Below, piece by piece: positions 39,190 through 47,950 of a stretch of DNA of 64,000 nucleotides. Source of the stretch: Paludisphaera borealis (GTDB taxonomy: Bacteria; Planctomycetota; Planctomycetia; Isosphaerales; Isosphaeraceae); assembly GCF_001956985.1 (NCBI RefSeq), contig NZ_CP019082.1, positions 5,704,001 through 5,768,000 of the forward strand. Reading direction: 5' to 3'. How positions within the stretch are numbered: the stretch's first letter is position 1; every line of letters starts with the position of its first letter. The notes beneath the pieces are model-generated. The model saw only the letters and a list, made by a program, of their open reading frames with translations. It was not told the origin of the DNA and ran no database searches. The translations under genes and the position numbers were made by a program.

Positions 39190-39752
39190 GCGAAATCGAC
39201 CTCCCCAAGTCGTGCGGCGTCGGCTTCAAGGAATGGAGCGGGGTCTGCAACGCCCTGGCCGCCGGCGCCCAGACCGTCATTCTCCGCAAGGGGGGAATCG
39301 CCGAGGGGCCGGGCGGCTTCACGCCGGAGCACCCGTTCTTCTGGCTCTACCCGACCCACCTCCACGAGGCCCAGCAAGGCTTGCGGACCGGGGACGAGCG
39401 GCCTGCTCCGGGAGGCGATCCTGGAGAAGTCGCCATCCGCGCCCTCGCGGCGGTCGACTCGGTCCGCCGCATCGACCGCGAGGACGACCTGGACGCGCTC
39501 GAAGAGTTTCATGTGTGGACCTCCGAGACCGTCCATAAGCGATTCCAGTATCGAAATCCCGGCCTGTGGGCGTTGGTGGTCCGGGTCTGGGCCCGCGAGC
39601 GGCCGACGAGCCTGATCGCGACGCCCGAGCAGCTTGGCTGCAAGACCTGGGTCGAGCTCATCCCGCCGTTGCCGACGGCCGGCCTCGCGCCGGTGCTCGA
39701 CGACGAGGCGTGGGAGCGGCGGCGCGAGGCTTTGCGGGCCGTCCTCGGATGA
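39186..39752 (+). CDS. DUF1802 family protein
   Basis: 188 aa from ATG 39186, whose ATGA overlaps the gpsA stop. The signature GFKEWSGVCNALAAGAQTVILRKGGIAE and HPFFWLYPTHLHEAQ, plus the basic EEFHVWTSETVHKRF segment, match DUF1802, found in cyanobacteria and planctomycetes. Function is unknown. Its stop overlaps the rhomboid start as ATGA, so it sits in the gpsA-rhomboid operon. Confidence 0.85.
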   Translation: MSEIDLPKSCGVGFKEWSGVCNALAAGAQTVILRKGGIAEGPGGFTPEHPFFWLYPTHLHEAQQGLRTGDERPAPGGDPGEVAIRALAAVDSVRRIDREDDLDALEEFHVWTSETVHKRFQYRNPGLWALVVRVWARERPTSLIATPEQLGCKTWVELIPPLPTAGLAPVLDDEAWERRREALRAVLG

Positions 39753-40924
39753 CCCCCCCGGCGTGCGAGGCGTCCTTGACACGTTCGACACGATCCATTG
39801 GGACCGGCATGATTCTCCGCACCGCGGCTCGAGAAATTCGGGACTACCCGGCGACGGCCGTCTTCTGTGCGAGCTGGATCGCCGTCTTCGCGGCCATGGT
39901 CGTCGCGCGGTACGGCGTCGCCCCGCCGACGTTCTGGCGACTGGCCGTGCTCGGCATCGGCGAGGCCCACCGCTTCGGCGACCTCACCCTGCGCGACCTG
40001 TCCAACGGCGAAGTCTGGCGGTTGATGACATGTAATTTCGTCCATTACAGCCTCATCCACATCGGCATGAACCTGTTCGCGTTCTACATCCTGGGGACGC
40101 TGCTGGAATCGTGGTACGGCTCGTGGCAGTTAGTGGCGATCTACGGGGCCGCCGGGGTCGGCGGCAACCTGCTCTCGGCGATGGTCCGGTACGGCCTGGG
40201 GTCCAATCCGCTCGTGCACTCGGGCGGAGGTTCGGTGGTCATCATGGGTCTCATCGGCTTCTGCGCCACGGCGGGCTGGCGGTCCCGTTCGGGCCGCGAC
40301 CGCGACCTGACGTGGCAGATGGTCAAGGCCCTGGCTATCACGGGCGCGCTGGGGATCGCCTTTCCTCGGTACATCGACAACTGGGGGCATGCGGGGGGAG
40401 CGCTCATCGGCCTACCACTCGGTTTAACCCATCGAAGCATGCTGGCCCGACGCGGTCGGCCCGGGGCCTGGGGCGTGGGAGTCGCGACCAGCCTGGTGAT
40501 CGTCGCCAGCGTTTTCGCCCAGGCGAGGTCCGACCGCCAGGAGGCCCAGCTCCGGCTCGGTCGCGAGATCCGCGCGAGGCTCGACGAATCGACCAGGACG
40601 ATGCGGTTGATTCAGGTCCTCCGACAGTGGGCCGAGCAGGGGGGCGACGGCCGGCTCATCGCACGGGTTCTGGAGTCGCAGGCCGCGGCCCTCGACCGCC
40701 CGCCGACGACCGCCTCGTACCAGCGCTTGCACGCGCTGGCCGTTCAGGCGGCGGAGCGGAAGCTCACCGAGGCCGAGACCAAGGCCTTCCGCGACGACCT
40801 GGCGATTGTTCAGAAGCATCAGCGGGGCGAGCTGAACGCGCGGCAGCGGGCGTTCTGGGACTACCAGCGGAAATCAGGAAAACGCGACGAGCCGTCGGCC
40901 GTCAGTCGACGGGTCCCGAGCTGA
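39749..40924 (+). CDS. Rhomboid-family intramembrane serine protease with C-terminal helical domain
   Basis: 391 aa; ATG 39749 overlaps the DUF1802 stop (ATGA). About six membrane segments. The catalytic Ser lies in LVHSGGGSVVIMGLIGF and the His in DNWGHAGGALIGLPLG, with conserved NLFAFYILGTLLE and GAAGVGGNLLSAM. The motif around the Ser is GGSV rather than the more usual GxSG/GxSA, so the enzyme may be divergent. After about residue 250 there is a soluble helical tail (charged, with RQEAQLRLGREIRARLDESTRT). Substrate is unknown. It overlaps the PHP gene by 23 bp at its 3' end. Confidence 0.85.
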   Translation: MTPPACEASLTRSTRSIGTGMILRTAAREIRDYPATAVFCASWIAVFAAMVVARYGVAPPTFWRLAVLGIGEAHRFGDLTLRDLSNGEVWRLMTCNFVHYSLIHIGMNLFAFYILGTLLESWYGSWQLVAIYGAAGVGGNLLSAMVRYGLGSNPLVHSGGGSVVIMGLIGFCATAGWRSRSGRDRDLTWQMVKALAITGALGIAFPRYIDNWGHAGGALIGLPLGLTHRSMLARRGRPGAWGVGVATSLVIVASVFAQARSDRQEAQLRLGREIRARLDESTRTMRLIQVLRQWAEQGGDGRLIARVLESQAAALDRPPTTASYQRLHALAVQAAERKLTEAETKAFRDDLAIVQKHQRGELNARQRAFWDYQRKSGKRDEPSAVSRRVPS

Positions 40925-41540
40925 GCCGGACCTTGCCCTGGCGGTGCCTCGGCCTCACGGCCCCTTTGCGGAGGGCCGCCACGAAGTCGGCCATCGACTC
41001 GATGGGGGCCTCGAACTCGCTGTAGTAACATCCGAGGGTCTCCACGTCGTGGGCGTCGCTCGATCCGGTGGCGGGCATGGGGGTGGTCCGCAGCAGGGCG
41101 TCGGCGAGGCTCCGGGTCTCCGGCGTGACGTTGTTGCTGACGTACTCGACGCCGTGGAAGACCGGCCCGTGCTGGGCGACGATCGCGTCGAACGGCTGGC
41201 TCCAGCGGAACGGATGGGCCGCGACCACCGCCGCCTGGTGGCGGTCGACCAGCCGCAGCAGGTCGCTGAGGGCGATCCCCGGCCCGGCGTCGGTCAGATC
41301 CGGCAGTCCATAAACCAAGAAATGCCCCTCGCGGGCCGAGACCTCGACTCCCGAGAAGACCTTCAGACCGTCGGCCCGACTCGCCAGTTCGGCCAGCTCG
41401 TCGGCATCCCACTGGTAGTCGTGCTCGGTGATGACGACTCCGTCCAGGCCCACGGCGCGGGCCTGTTTGATCATTTTCAAGGGGTCCATGATGCTGTCGG
41501 GAGAGTGGCGGGATGTATGCAAGTGGTGGTCGAATTTCAT
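40902..41540 (-). CDS. PHP-domain phosphoesterase/hydrolase
   Basis: 212 aa. ATG 41540 overlaps the stop of the LpxH-like gene as ATGA. PHP metal motifs are intact: FDHHLHTSRHSPDS, VVITEHDYQWD, SGVEVSAREGHFLVYG, VVAAHPFRWSQPFDAIV and ATGSSDAHDVETLGC. PHP proteins hydrolyse phosphoesters with a tri-metal site; the substrate is unknown. The 3' end overlaps the rhomboid gene on the other strand by 23 bp. It is translationally coupled with the upstream hydrolase. Confidence 0.88.
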   Translation of the reverse strand: MKFDHHLHTSRHSPDSIMDPLKMIKQARAVGLDGVVITEHDYQWDADELAELASRADGLKVFSGVEVSAREGHFLVYGLPDLTDAGPGIALSDLLRLVDRHQAAVVAAHPFRWSQPFDAIVAQHGPVFHGVEYVSNNVTPETRSLADALLRTTPMPATGSSDAHDVETLGCYYSEFEAPIESMADFVAALRKGAVRPRHRQGKVRLSSGPVD

Positions 41541-42304
41541 GTTGCTGTGCGGCTCGGCTGATGGGGTGACGGGCTCGTCGACGAGCCCGAGGCGGCCGGC
41601 GATTTGTCCGGTCCACCGCTCTCGATGGTGAAACTTGCGCCTGCGGCGTCGATCTTGAGGAAGCTGATCCGGTGCTGCCAGCCTCCCAGGACGATCAGCC
41701 TGGGAGGGCCCGGCTCGTCGATCGCCCGGTGGACATGGCCGAAAACCACCACGTCGGCCTGGTCGCGGAGTCGGGCGGCGTACTCGCGATAGACCGCCAT
41801 GTGCCGGTGCTCGTCGTCGGCCAGCCCGCGCTGGTTCTTGGCCTCCAGGACCGCGTCGAGCCCCCGGGCGACCGGCGAGGGCACCAGTCCGAACCCCCCG
41901 AAGAACTCGCGCGACTCCAGGAACGACTTCCATTTCCGCCGGGCGCCTAGCAGGTGCCCGTGGACCAGGTGAAGGCGTAAGCCGTTGGACACCAAAGAAT
42001 AAGGCTCTGAGGCGATCGTCGCCCCGAGCCTTTGTTCGTAGAACGGGCAGAGCCAGTGGTCGTGGTTGCCGGCCAGGATTTCCAGGGTTCCGCCGGCCTG
42101 GCGGAAGGCGGCGAGGGCTTGGATTCCGGGGGACTGGATGAGCTGTTCGTTGCTCTCGCGCGAGCCCATCCAGAAGTCGCAGAGGTCGCCGACGATCACC
42201 AGTCGGTCGTCGGGTTTCAGCCGTTCCGCGAACCGAGCGAGCCGCTGGCCGCGCTCGGGGCGGTCGGAGCGGAGATGGACGTCGCTGAGGAAGTAGTCGC
42301 TCAC
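41537..42304 (-). CDS. Metallophosphoesterase, UDP-2,3-diacylglucosamine hydrolase-like
   Basis: 255 aa from a GTG start at 42304 (GGAG eight bases upstream). The dimetal motifs are SDVHLRSDRPERGQRLARF, GDLCDFWMGS, LAGNHDHW, HGHLLGARRKW and VFGHVHRAI. This is the LpxH-type arrangement, an enzyme of lipid A biosynthesis. The last 25 residues are Ser/Pro/Thr-rich and unlike the family. LpxH function is likely but not certain, since related metallophosphoesterases are numerous. The ATGA overlap with the PHP gene indicates co-translation. Confidence 0.82.
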   Translation of the reverse strand: MSDYFLSDVHLRSDRPERGQRLARFAERLKPDDRLVIVGDLCDFWMGSRESNEQLIQSPGIQALAAFRQAGGTLEILAGNHDHWLCPFYEQRLGATIASEPYSLVSNGLRLHLVHGHLLGARRKWKSFLESREFFGGFGLVPSPVARGLDAVLEAKNQRGLADDEHRHMAVYREYAARLRDQADVVVFGHVHRAIDEPGPPRLIVLGGWQHRISFLKIDAAGASFTIESGGPDKSPAASGSSTSPSPHQPSRTAT

Positions 42305-42320
42305 AAACGATCTCCGGCCG

Positions 42321-43268
42321 TCAAGCGATCTCCAGATTCAGGCCTGGCAGCAGGCCGACGACCTCGCGCGTCGATCGCCCGGCCGCTTTCGAACGACCCG
42401 CGCCGGCGAGGCTGGCTTTCCAATCGAACGACGACCGTGTCGGTTTGAACCGGAGGTCGGGATGCGCCGGCGCCTGTCGAGCCGCGTGGACCAACACCTG
42501 CCGACCGCTTTCCCGGACCGCGTCGCAGGCCGACCGCAGCGCCAGTTCCGGCGAATTGCACTGCTCGCTCAGGTGGAGCAGAACCAGGTGGCTGACCCGA
42601 TCCTGTCGGGAGCGTTCGAGGATCGAGGCGACCAGGGCGGCCCCCTGCCGGTTCGAGAGGTGGCCGCGATCCCCCAGGTTCCGCGCGATCAGGGCGGGGC
42701 TCCGGCCCGACCCTTGTTGCAACGCCACGTCGTGGTTGAACTCGATCCCCAGGACGTCGACGTTGGCCAGCGCGTCGGCCGTCGCGTCGCACCAGGTGCC
42801 GGTGTCGGCAAGGTAGCCGACGGCCACCCCGCGCCGCTTGAGGCCCATGCCGGCTTCGAGCCGAAATCCGTAGGTGGGTCCGCCGTCGTGCCAGGCCGTG
42901 ATCGGCTCGACCCGGAACCCGCTGGGCGCCAGGAACGGCCGTTCATCATAGTGCCGGACCAGACCCAGACGGTCGAGGGCCTCGAAACCGCCGTCGCCGT
43001 TCAGGTTCTCGCGGTGTCCCTCGTGGCAGTAGAGGGCGATCCCTCGTTTGGCCATCCCCTTGAACGAGCCGGTGTCGACATGGTCGCCGTGGGTGTGGGT
43101 CAGGACGACCGCGTTGATCCGCGACCAGTCCGATCCGACGCTGTTGAGCCGATCGGCCAGCACGCGCGGGCCGAGCCCGACGTCGATCAGCAGGCCCGCG
43201 GATTCGTGGCTGAACAGCGCCGAGTTGCCCCTCGAGCCGCTCCCGAGCATAGCGAACTGGAAGGTCAT
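42321..43268 (-). CDS. Metallo-beta-lactamase fold hydrolase (YycJ/WalJ-like)
   Basis: 315 aa from ATG 43268. It has the metal motifs LTHTHGDHVDTGSFKG, GYLADTGTWCDATADAL, LGIEFNHDVAL and HLVLLHLSEQCNSPELAL, the order typical of YycJ/WalJ-type MBL proteins, which link to cell-wall and DNA metabolism in Gram-positives. The last ~50 residues (AGRSKAAGRS and onward) are extra. It starts only 16 bp upstream of the LpxH-like gene's GTG on the same strand, so the three hydrolase genes form an operon. Confidence 0.85.
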   Translation of the reverse strand: MTFQFAMLGSGSRGNSALFSHESAGLLIDVGLGPRVLADRLNSVGSDWSRINAVVLTHTHGDHVDTGSFKGMAKRGIALYCHEGHRENLNGDGGFEALDRLGLVRHYDERPFLAPSGFRVEPITAWHDGGPTYGFRLEAGMGLKRRGVAVGYLADTGTWCDATADALANVDVLGIEFNHDVALQQGSGRSPALIARNLGDRGHLSNRQGAALVASILERSRQDRVSHLVLLHLSEQCNSPELALRSACDAVRESGRQVLVHAARQAPAHPDLRFKPTRSSFDWKASLAGAGRSKAAGRSTREVVGLLPGLNLEIA

Positions 43269-43428
43269 GACAGGTTCCACCCCGGTCCGGCACCGGCAGC
43301 CCCCGAGAGCCATCCGTAAAGGGCCAAGTGTAATGAGACCCCCGCCCGGCGAACAAGCCCGATCGCCTTTGTCCGCCGCTCGGCGCCCCCGGTTATTGGC
43401 TTCTTCTGAAAATCTTCCGGGCCATGTG

Positions 43429-44577
43429 TCAGGCTGCAGGGGCTGGTAGTTGGCGTTCGCGGTAGTCGGCCCCGTTCTTGAGCAGGTGCCAGATCACCAC
43501 CAGGATCTTGTGCGCCACGGCGATCAGAGCCTTCTTTTTCCCGAGTCGTGGGACCCATCGACGGTAGCAGATGCTGAAGGCGGTGTTCTTGGCGTGGCTG
43601 GCCGACCACGCCGACTGCACCAGGAGCGAACGCAGCCACGGACTCCCCTTGGTCGTCTTGCCGCTGCGGCGTTTGCCGGCGCTTTGGTCGTTGCCCGGGC
43701 ACAGCCCCGCCCAGGAGCAGAGGTGGCCCGCGGTCGGGAACGACTCCACGTCCGGCCCGATCTCCCCCACGATCACCTCCGCCGCCCGATCCCCCACTCC
43801 GGGGATCCCCTGGAGCCGGCCCGCCGCCTCGTCGAACGGCCTCATGGCCTCGTCGATCCGCTCGTCCAGCCGCTCGATCAGGCGTTCCAACGCGTCGATC
43901 TGATCCGTCAGCAGCCGGAGCACGAAGCGGTGGTGGTCGGTGACCCGGCCCAACAGCGCCCGCCTCAGCTCGGGGATCTTGCCCCGGAGCCGCTGCTTGG
44001 CCAGATCGGCCAGCTTCTCCGGGTCGTCCTGGCCGTCGATGATCGCCCGGATCATGGCGCGCCCCGAGGCCCCCAGGACGTCGCTGGCCACCGACCCCAG
44101 CTTGACGTTGGCGTCCTCCAGCGTCTTCTGGAGGCGATTGGCCACCGCGGCGCGGTCGCGGACCAACTCGGTGCGCTGCCGGGTCAGGTCGCGAAGCTCG
44201 CGGATCTCCGGCTTGGGGATGAAGCTGGGCGACAGCAGGCCGTGCTGGAGCAACTGGGCGATCCACTCGGCGTCCTTGACGTCGGTCTTGCGGCCGGGGA
44301 CCTGCTTGAGCCGGCCGGCGTTGACCAGCATCACGTTGAACCGCCCTTCCAGGATGTGGAAGATCGGCTTCCAGTAGACGCCCGTGCTCTCCATGGCGAC
44401 CTCGCGGACGCCGTGGGCGTCGAGCCAGTCGGCCAGGGCCAGCAAGTCCGCGGTCATCGTGCCGAAGGTGTGGACCACCGAGGCGACCGAGCCGTCGGGG
44501 TTGATGTGGCGGACGCAGGCGACGACGGTCTTCTTGTGGACGTCGAGCCCGGCGCAGCGATCGTGAACGATGTCCAT
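43429..44577 (-). mobile_element. IS110-family transposase (DEDD recombinase)
   Basis: 382 aa from ATG 44577, GGAGGGG upstream. The N-terminal DEDD RuvC-like domain shows the acidic residues in AGLDVHKKTVVAC, REVAMESTGVYWKPIFHIL and RKTDVKDAEWIAQLLQHGL. The C-terminal Transposase_20 domain shows LQGIPGVGDRAAEVIVGEIG, the Ser-containing GLCPGNDQSAGKRRSGKTTKGSPWLRS, and HAKNTAFSICYRRW. Length and both domains are complete, so the enzyme could be active. The element ends cannot be fixed because IS110 elements lack terminal inverted repeats; candidate ends lie in the flanks. High GC matches the host, so it is not an obvious recent arrival by base composition. Confidence 0.93.
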
Positions 44578-44835
44578 GACGTCCCCTCCAACTCGAGTGG
44601 TCGGAAACGAAGCAGTCCGAGCCGGTGGGACGACCTCGGGGCGTAAAGCAGTTTCTTCTACGTGCTTCCCCGCTTCCGGGGGGCGACAGGACGGGGTTCG
44701 ACGTGAAGTCGAGCCGAGGCCGGGGCCAAGTTCCTTCGCGGGTTCGCGACACCAAAGCCAATGACGGCCTCTCGCCCAGGGCCGGACATCCGCAGCATAA
44801 CCCAACCCGACCCCATTTTCATGGGACGGGTTGAG
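44578..44835 (-). mobile_element. Probable non-coding end of the IS110 element
   Basis: The transposase start is preceded by about 250 bp without a gene. It includes a hairpin: AACCCG (44804-44809) and CCCAT (44812-44816) pair with ATGGG and CGGGTT (44821-44832) around TTTC. In IS110-group elements the long non-coding end next to the recombinase start encodes the bridge RNA, so this stretch is where such an RNA would lie. No RNA was modelled; this is inference. Confidence 0.35.
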
Positions 44836-44903
44836 CCAAAGGCTCATGACCGTTCCTTCGTCGCGTTTTCGAGCGACCCAACCCGGCCTGGGCCCCCATC
44901 CGA

Positions 44904-45240
44904 GATTGGCTTTGTTCGTCCCCGCTTCACCTCGCCGAACCCGCTCGACTCGCCCCGGCGACCTTCCCGAAGTCCGATGGGACCGGCCGCTGGATTGGCT
45001 TCGTTCGTCGCTGGAAGGAGAGACATAACATGTGACTTACCAGGATGTTGCATCGCCAAATCGGATTGGATTCGATCGCGCGGAAAACGGGGCCTTTCGC
45101 TGCTGCGGACGTCGGACTTCACCCTGGCGATGCTTCCCTCCGTCTCTCCGGCGATTGGCTTTGATCGCGCGTTTTTTGGGAAGACTCACTGGCTGTTACA
45201 CGGTGATCGGGGCTTCGGCGGATTGGCTTTGATCGCGCGG
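44904..45240 (+). repeat. Five degenerate copies of a GATTGGC-type repeat
   Basis: The core GATTGGCTTYGWTCG recurs at 44904-44920, 44993-45010, 45064-45083, 45153-45171 and 45221-45240; the last three continue with ATCGCGCG. Spacing is 68-90 bp with unrelated sequence between. The 955-bp gap from the transposase to the Uma2 gene contains these repeats and no gene; the open frame across them is repeat-derived. Confidence 0.75.
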
Positions 45241-45532
45241 TTTTCCAGGTACTTCCAGGTGTGCAAAACGCCTCGCGGCGATCGTCCGGCGCGGTCCTCT
45301 CGCATCAAGGAGGCGGCGTGCAGGCGGCGATACATGGTGTCGTCGAATTGACAAGGAGCGTCCCGGACCTTTCGGTCTACCATTAGTATGCGATGTGATG
45401 GACGGATTCGGACAAAGATCTCCTCTCTGAAAAGTCGAGATCGCCTGCATTTACGGACCTCCCGACGCTTCGAGTGAGGATAGAATCGAGGAGTGAAACG
45501 CCGATCGTCTGCGCCGATGCCGAAGGAGAAGG

Positions 45533-46150
45533 ATGATGAGCCTGACGACGGGACTGATGGAAGGAAGGACGTCGCTTGAGATGAGCGATCTGGCGCGAAT
45601 CACGGTCGACCAGTACGAGGAGCTCGCTCGGCTAGGGACGCTCGCCGATCCGGGGATCGAACTGGTCAACGGCCTGCTGGTAAAAAAAATGACCAAGAGA
45701 CCCAGGCATTCCGCGACGCTCATGGTGATCGAGGAGGTCATCCGGGCCATCACGCCCGAGGGTTGGCATGTCCGGGTTGAACAGCCTGTGCGGCTTCCCG
45801 AGCATGACGAGCCGGAGCCCGACCTGGCGATCGTCCGAGGCAAGCCGATCGATTATCTCGAACACCACCCCGGACCGGCCGACGTCGCCCTGGTCATCGA
45901 GGTCGCGGCGGCAAGTATTCGCATCGATCGGGGCGATAAGCTGCGGGCCTATGGTCGAAGCGGCATCCCGGCATACTGGATCGTCAACCTGATCGAACGT
46001 CGGATCGAGGTCTACAGCGCCCCGGTTTCCGAAGGCTACGGCTCCCTCGTCACGCACGAACCAACCTCCGACATCGTTCTACTCATCGAGGGCCAGGAGA
46101 CGGGTCGTATCGCTGCCGGGGACCTGCTCCCGGAACCAAAGTTGCCTTGA
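45533..46150 (+). CDS. Uma2 family (DUF820) protein, second copy
   Basis: 205 aa from ATG 45533, AAGGAG upstream. Core motifs: VDQYEELARLGTL, IELVNGLLVKKM, EPEPDLAIVRGKPIDYLEHHPGPADVALVIEVAAASIRIDRGDKLRAYGRSGIPAYWIVNLIERRIE. It is a clear paralog of 18774-19400 (the N-terminus shares LARMTVDQYDE-like and DKLRAYxRxGI sequence), but here the VIEVA strand keeps the Glu. It is near the IS110 element in an accessory-looking stretch. Confidence 0.88.
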   Translation: MMSLTTGLMEGRTSLEMSDLARITVDQYEELARLGTLADPGIELVNGLLVKKMTKRPRHSATLMVIEEVIRAITPEGWHVRVEQPVRLPEHDEPEPDLAIVRGKPIDYLEHHPGPADVALVIEVAAASIRIDRGDKLRAYGRSGIPAYWIVNLIERRIEVYSAPVSEGYGSLVTHEPTSDIVLLIEGQETGRIAAGDLLPEPKLP

Positions 46151-46212
46151 GCGCGGTCGGCAGGGTGGATCCTGTGGACGACCTAACACCAGCATGGAGA
46201 AAGCGAGAGACC

Positions 46213-46917
46213 ATGATGATGCATTCCACATTGATTCGCGCGGTCTTGCTGCTGTCGGGCCTGGGCTTGGCGGCCTCGGAGGCGAACGCCGAGCAGTTCG
46301 TCCTGTTCGACGTGACTTTCACCTACACGAAGGACGACGCCGACCATTCGAAGCCGAGCAAGTCGCACTATTACGTGAAGGACAAGTTGATCAACCCGGA
46401 CCGTCCCCGCGACTGGACGACCCCGGTCGACTACCGCAACGGCACGGTCCACATCCGGGCCGAGGTCATCGAGAAGCCAGCCGGGGGCGCGCCGACGACC
46501 TGGACCATCTGCTACATTCCGAACAAAGGTAAGGGCAACGGCTACGGCTGCACGGGGACGGAGATCTATCGCGAGAAGGGGGTGTACGAAAAGGACGTCT
46601 CGATGACGAAGTTCTGGGAGAACGACTCGATCATCTGGTCGGAAGGCATCAAGCAGATGGACCTGGTCATCAAGGACGACAGCGGCGGCAAGGGCCACGC
46701 CCACAAGCGAGCCGACCACGAGAAGTTCTTCCCGACCAAAATGCGGATCACCGTCGTCCAGGTCTCGGCCGGCTCGAAGTACGACCCAAGCCTCGTCCCC
46801 AACCTCACTCCCAAGCCCGCCGACGCCGATAAGAAGCCCTCGCCCAAGCCCGAACCGAAAAAGACCGCCGCCGCCACGAAGCCAGATGAATGCGATGCGT
46901 GCGGCGAGGCGGAGTAG
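46213..46917 (+). CDS. Secreted hypothetical protein with Pro/Lys-rich tail
   Basis: 234 aa from ATG 46213. Signal peptide (MMMHSTLIRAVLLLSGLG, ending EANAEQF). The body is hydrophilic with repeated Lys/Asp and many Tyr/Trp residues, and a Cys pair (TICYIPNKGKGNGYGCTG). The last 35 residues are Pro/Lys-rich and end in DECDACGEAE. I recognise no family. Its exported status is the only firm inference. Confidence 0.7.
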   Translation: MMMHSTLIRAVLLLSGLGLAASEANAEQFVLFDVTFTYTKDDADHSKPSKSHYYVKDKLINPDRPRDWTTPVDYRNGTVHIRAEVIEKPAGGAPTTWTICYIPNKGKGNGYGCTGTEIYREKGVYEKDVSMTKFWENDSIIWSEGIKQMDLVIKDDSGGKGHAHKRADHEKFFPTKMRITVVQVSAGSKYDPSLVPNLTPKPADADKKPSPKPEPKKTAAATKPDECDACGEAE

Positions 46918-47042
46918 CGGAACGGACGAAGGAACCGCTGGATAGATCAACCTCTGCTTTTGGCGCGGTTTGCGTTTGGGTTGCACGCGGGCCGAGGTCG
47001 GTTGATGGTGCTGAGACCAGAATCAGGGCGTGGCATGGTGAT

Positions 47043-47243
47043 TCACAGGCTTGAACAACGCCCCTCGTCAAGATCCGCAAGAGCGTCGTCGCCGAGCTGA
47101 TCGAGGAGGCCGGCCCGCAGGTCCTCGTCGAGATCGCGATCCCACCCTTCGGCGTCGAACGCGACGAACCAGGCGCGGAGTTCCGTCAGCTTCTCGGGAG
47201 GGAGTTGCTGGATGGCACGTTCGATCTCCTCGACAGTGCTCAT
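47043..47243 (-). CDS. Small antitoxin-like (addiction-module) protein
   Basis: 66 aa from ATG 47243, GAGGAGG upstream. It follows the pattern of small proteins placed before RelE/ParE-type toxins: MSTVEEIERAIQQLPPEKLTELRAWFVAFDAEGW then ADLDEGRC. No toxin frame is seen downstream on the minus strand. It may be a remnant or act alone. Confidence 0.6.
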   Translation of the reverse strand: MSTVEEIERAIQQLPPEKLTELRAWFVAFDAEGWDRDLDEDLRAGLLDQLGDDALADLDEGRCSSL

Positions 47244-47509
47244 GGCGTCGAAATCCTCCTCTACATGGGGCCCGATTCCGTCAGATGATCACGTAACAAA
47301 CCACCGATCCGCTTTGGTGTTGTAACCGCATGGCTTGATCTGCCACGCCAGTGGGTCAGAGGCTCAAGAGGGGGACGGCGATCAAAGATAACGCGTGCGT
47401 GTGTCTGGATTTGACAGGTTGACGTCGGGAGGCGATGCCCAGGCCACGAATCTTCTTGACCTGTTATCGATCTAGACGCAGCGCGGCGGGGCGAATCATC
47501 GGAGATGCC

Positions 47510-47914
47510 ATGATCTTGATGCTCGAGGACGATGGCGAGCGGATTGAGCGATTCACCGCAGTTCTCACGTCGATCGCACCCACACTGCAACATGTCGTCT
47601 GGCGAAGTGCCAGGACGATGGTCCGGGAGGTCGGGCCCTTCCTCGCCTCCGCGCGCCTCATCTCGCTCGATCACGATCTTGAGCCGCAGGACGGAGAAAC
47701 GGAAGACCCTGGCGACGGGATCGAGGTGGCCCGATTCCTGGCGGAGCGGCCTCCGGTCTGCCCGGTCATCGTCCATTCCAGCAACGGAACGCGCTCGGAG
47801 TGGATGGTGGGCGAGCTTGAACTCGGCGGTTGGGACTACAAGCGTGTCGCGCCGATCGGAGACGACTGGATCGAGGCGTACTGGCGGGTCGTCGCCCGAG
47901 ACTTGTTGCAGTGA
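47510..47914 (+). CDS. Cyclic-phosphate-processing receiver (cREC)-like protein
   Basis: 134 aa from ATG 47510, GGAG at 47501-47504. The sequence opens MILMLEDDGERIERF and contains LISLDHDLE followed by GDGIEVARFLAERPPVCPVIVHSSNGTRSEWMVGELE, matching the cREC receiver domain, a receiver-like fold proposed to act on cyclic phosphates in nucleotide-signalling systems. It has no phosphoacceptor kinase partner or effector nearby. Convergent with the GH127-like gene, 36 bp apart. Confidence 0.72.
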   Translation: MILMLEDDGERIERFTAVLTSIAPTLQHVVWRSARTMVREVGPFLASARLISLDHDLEPQDGETEDPGDGIEVARFLAERPPVCPVIVHSSNGTRSEWMVGELELGGWDYKRVAPIGDDWIEAYWRVVARDLLQ

Positions 47915-47950
47915 TAGATTATCCTCCATTTTTCTGAGCCTTCATCGGAA

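Noticed and set aside
44761-45351. 196-aa open frame between the transposase and the Uma2 gene
   Set aside because: Its translation is made of the GATTGGC repeats (IGF-like motifs) and lacks a start-proximal ribosome site, so it is repeat-derived.
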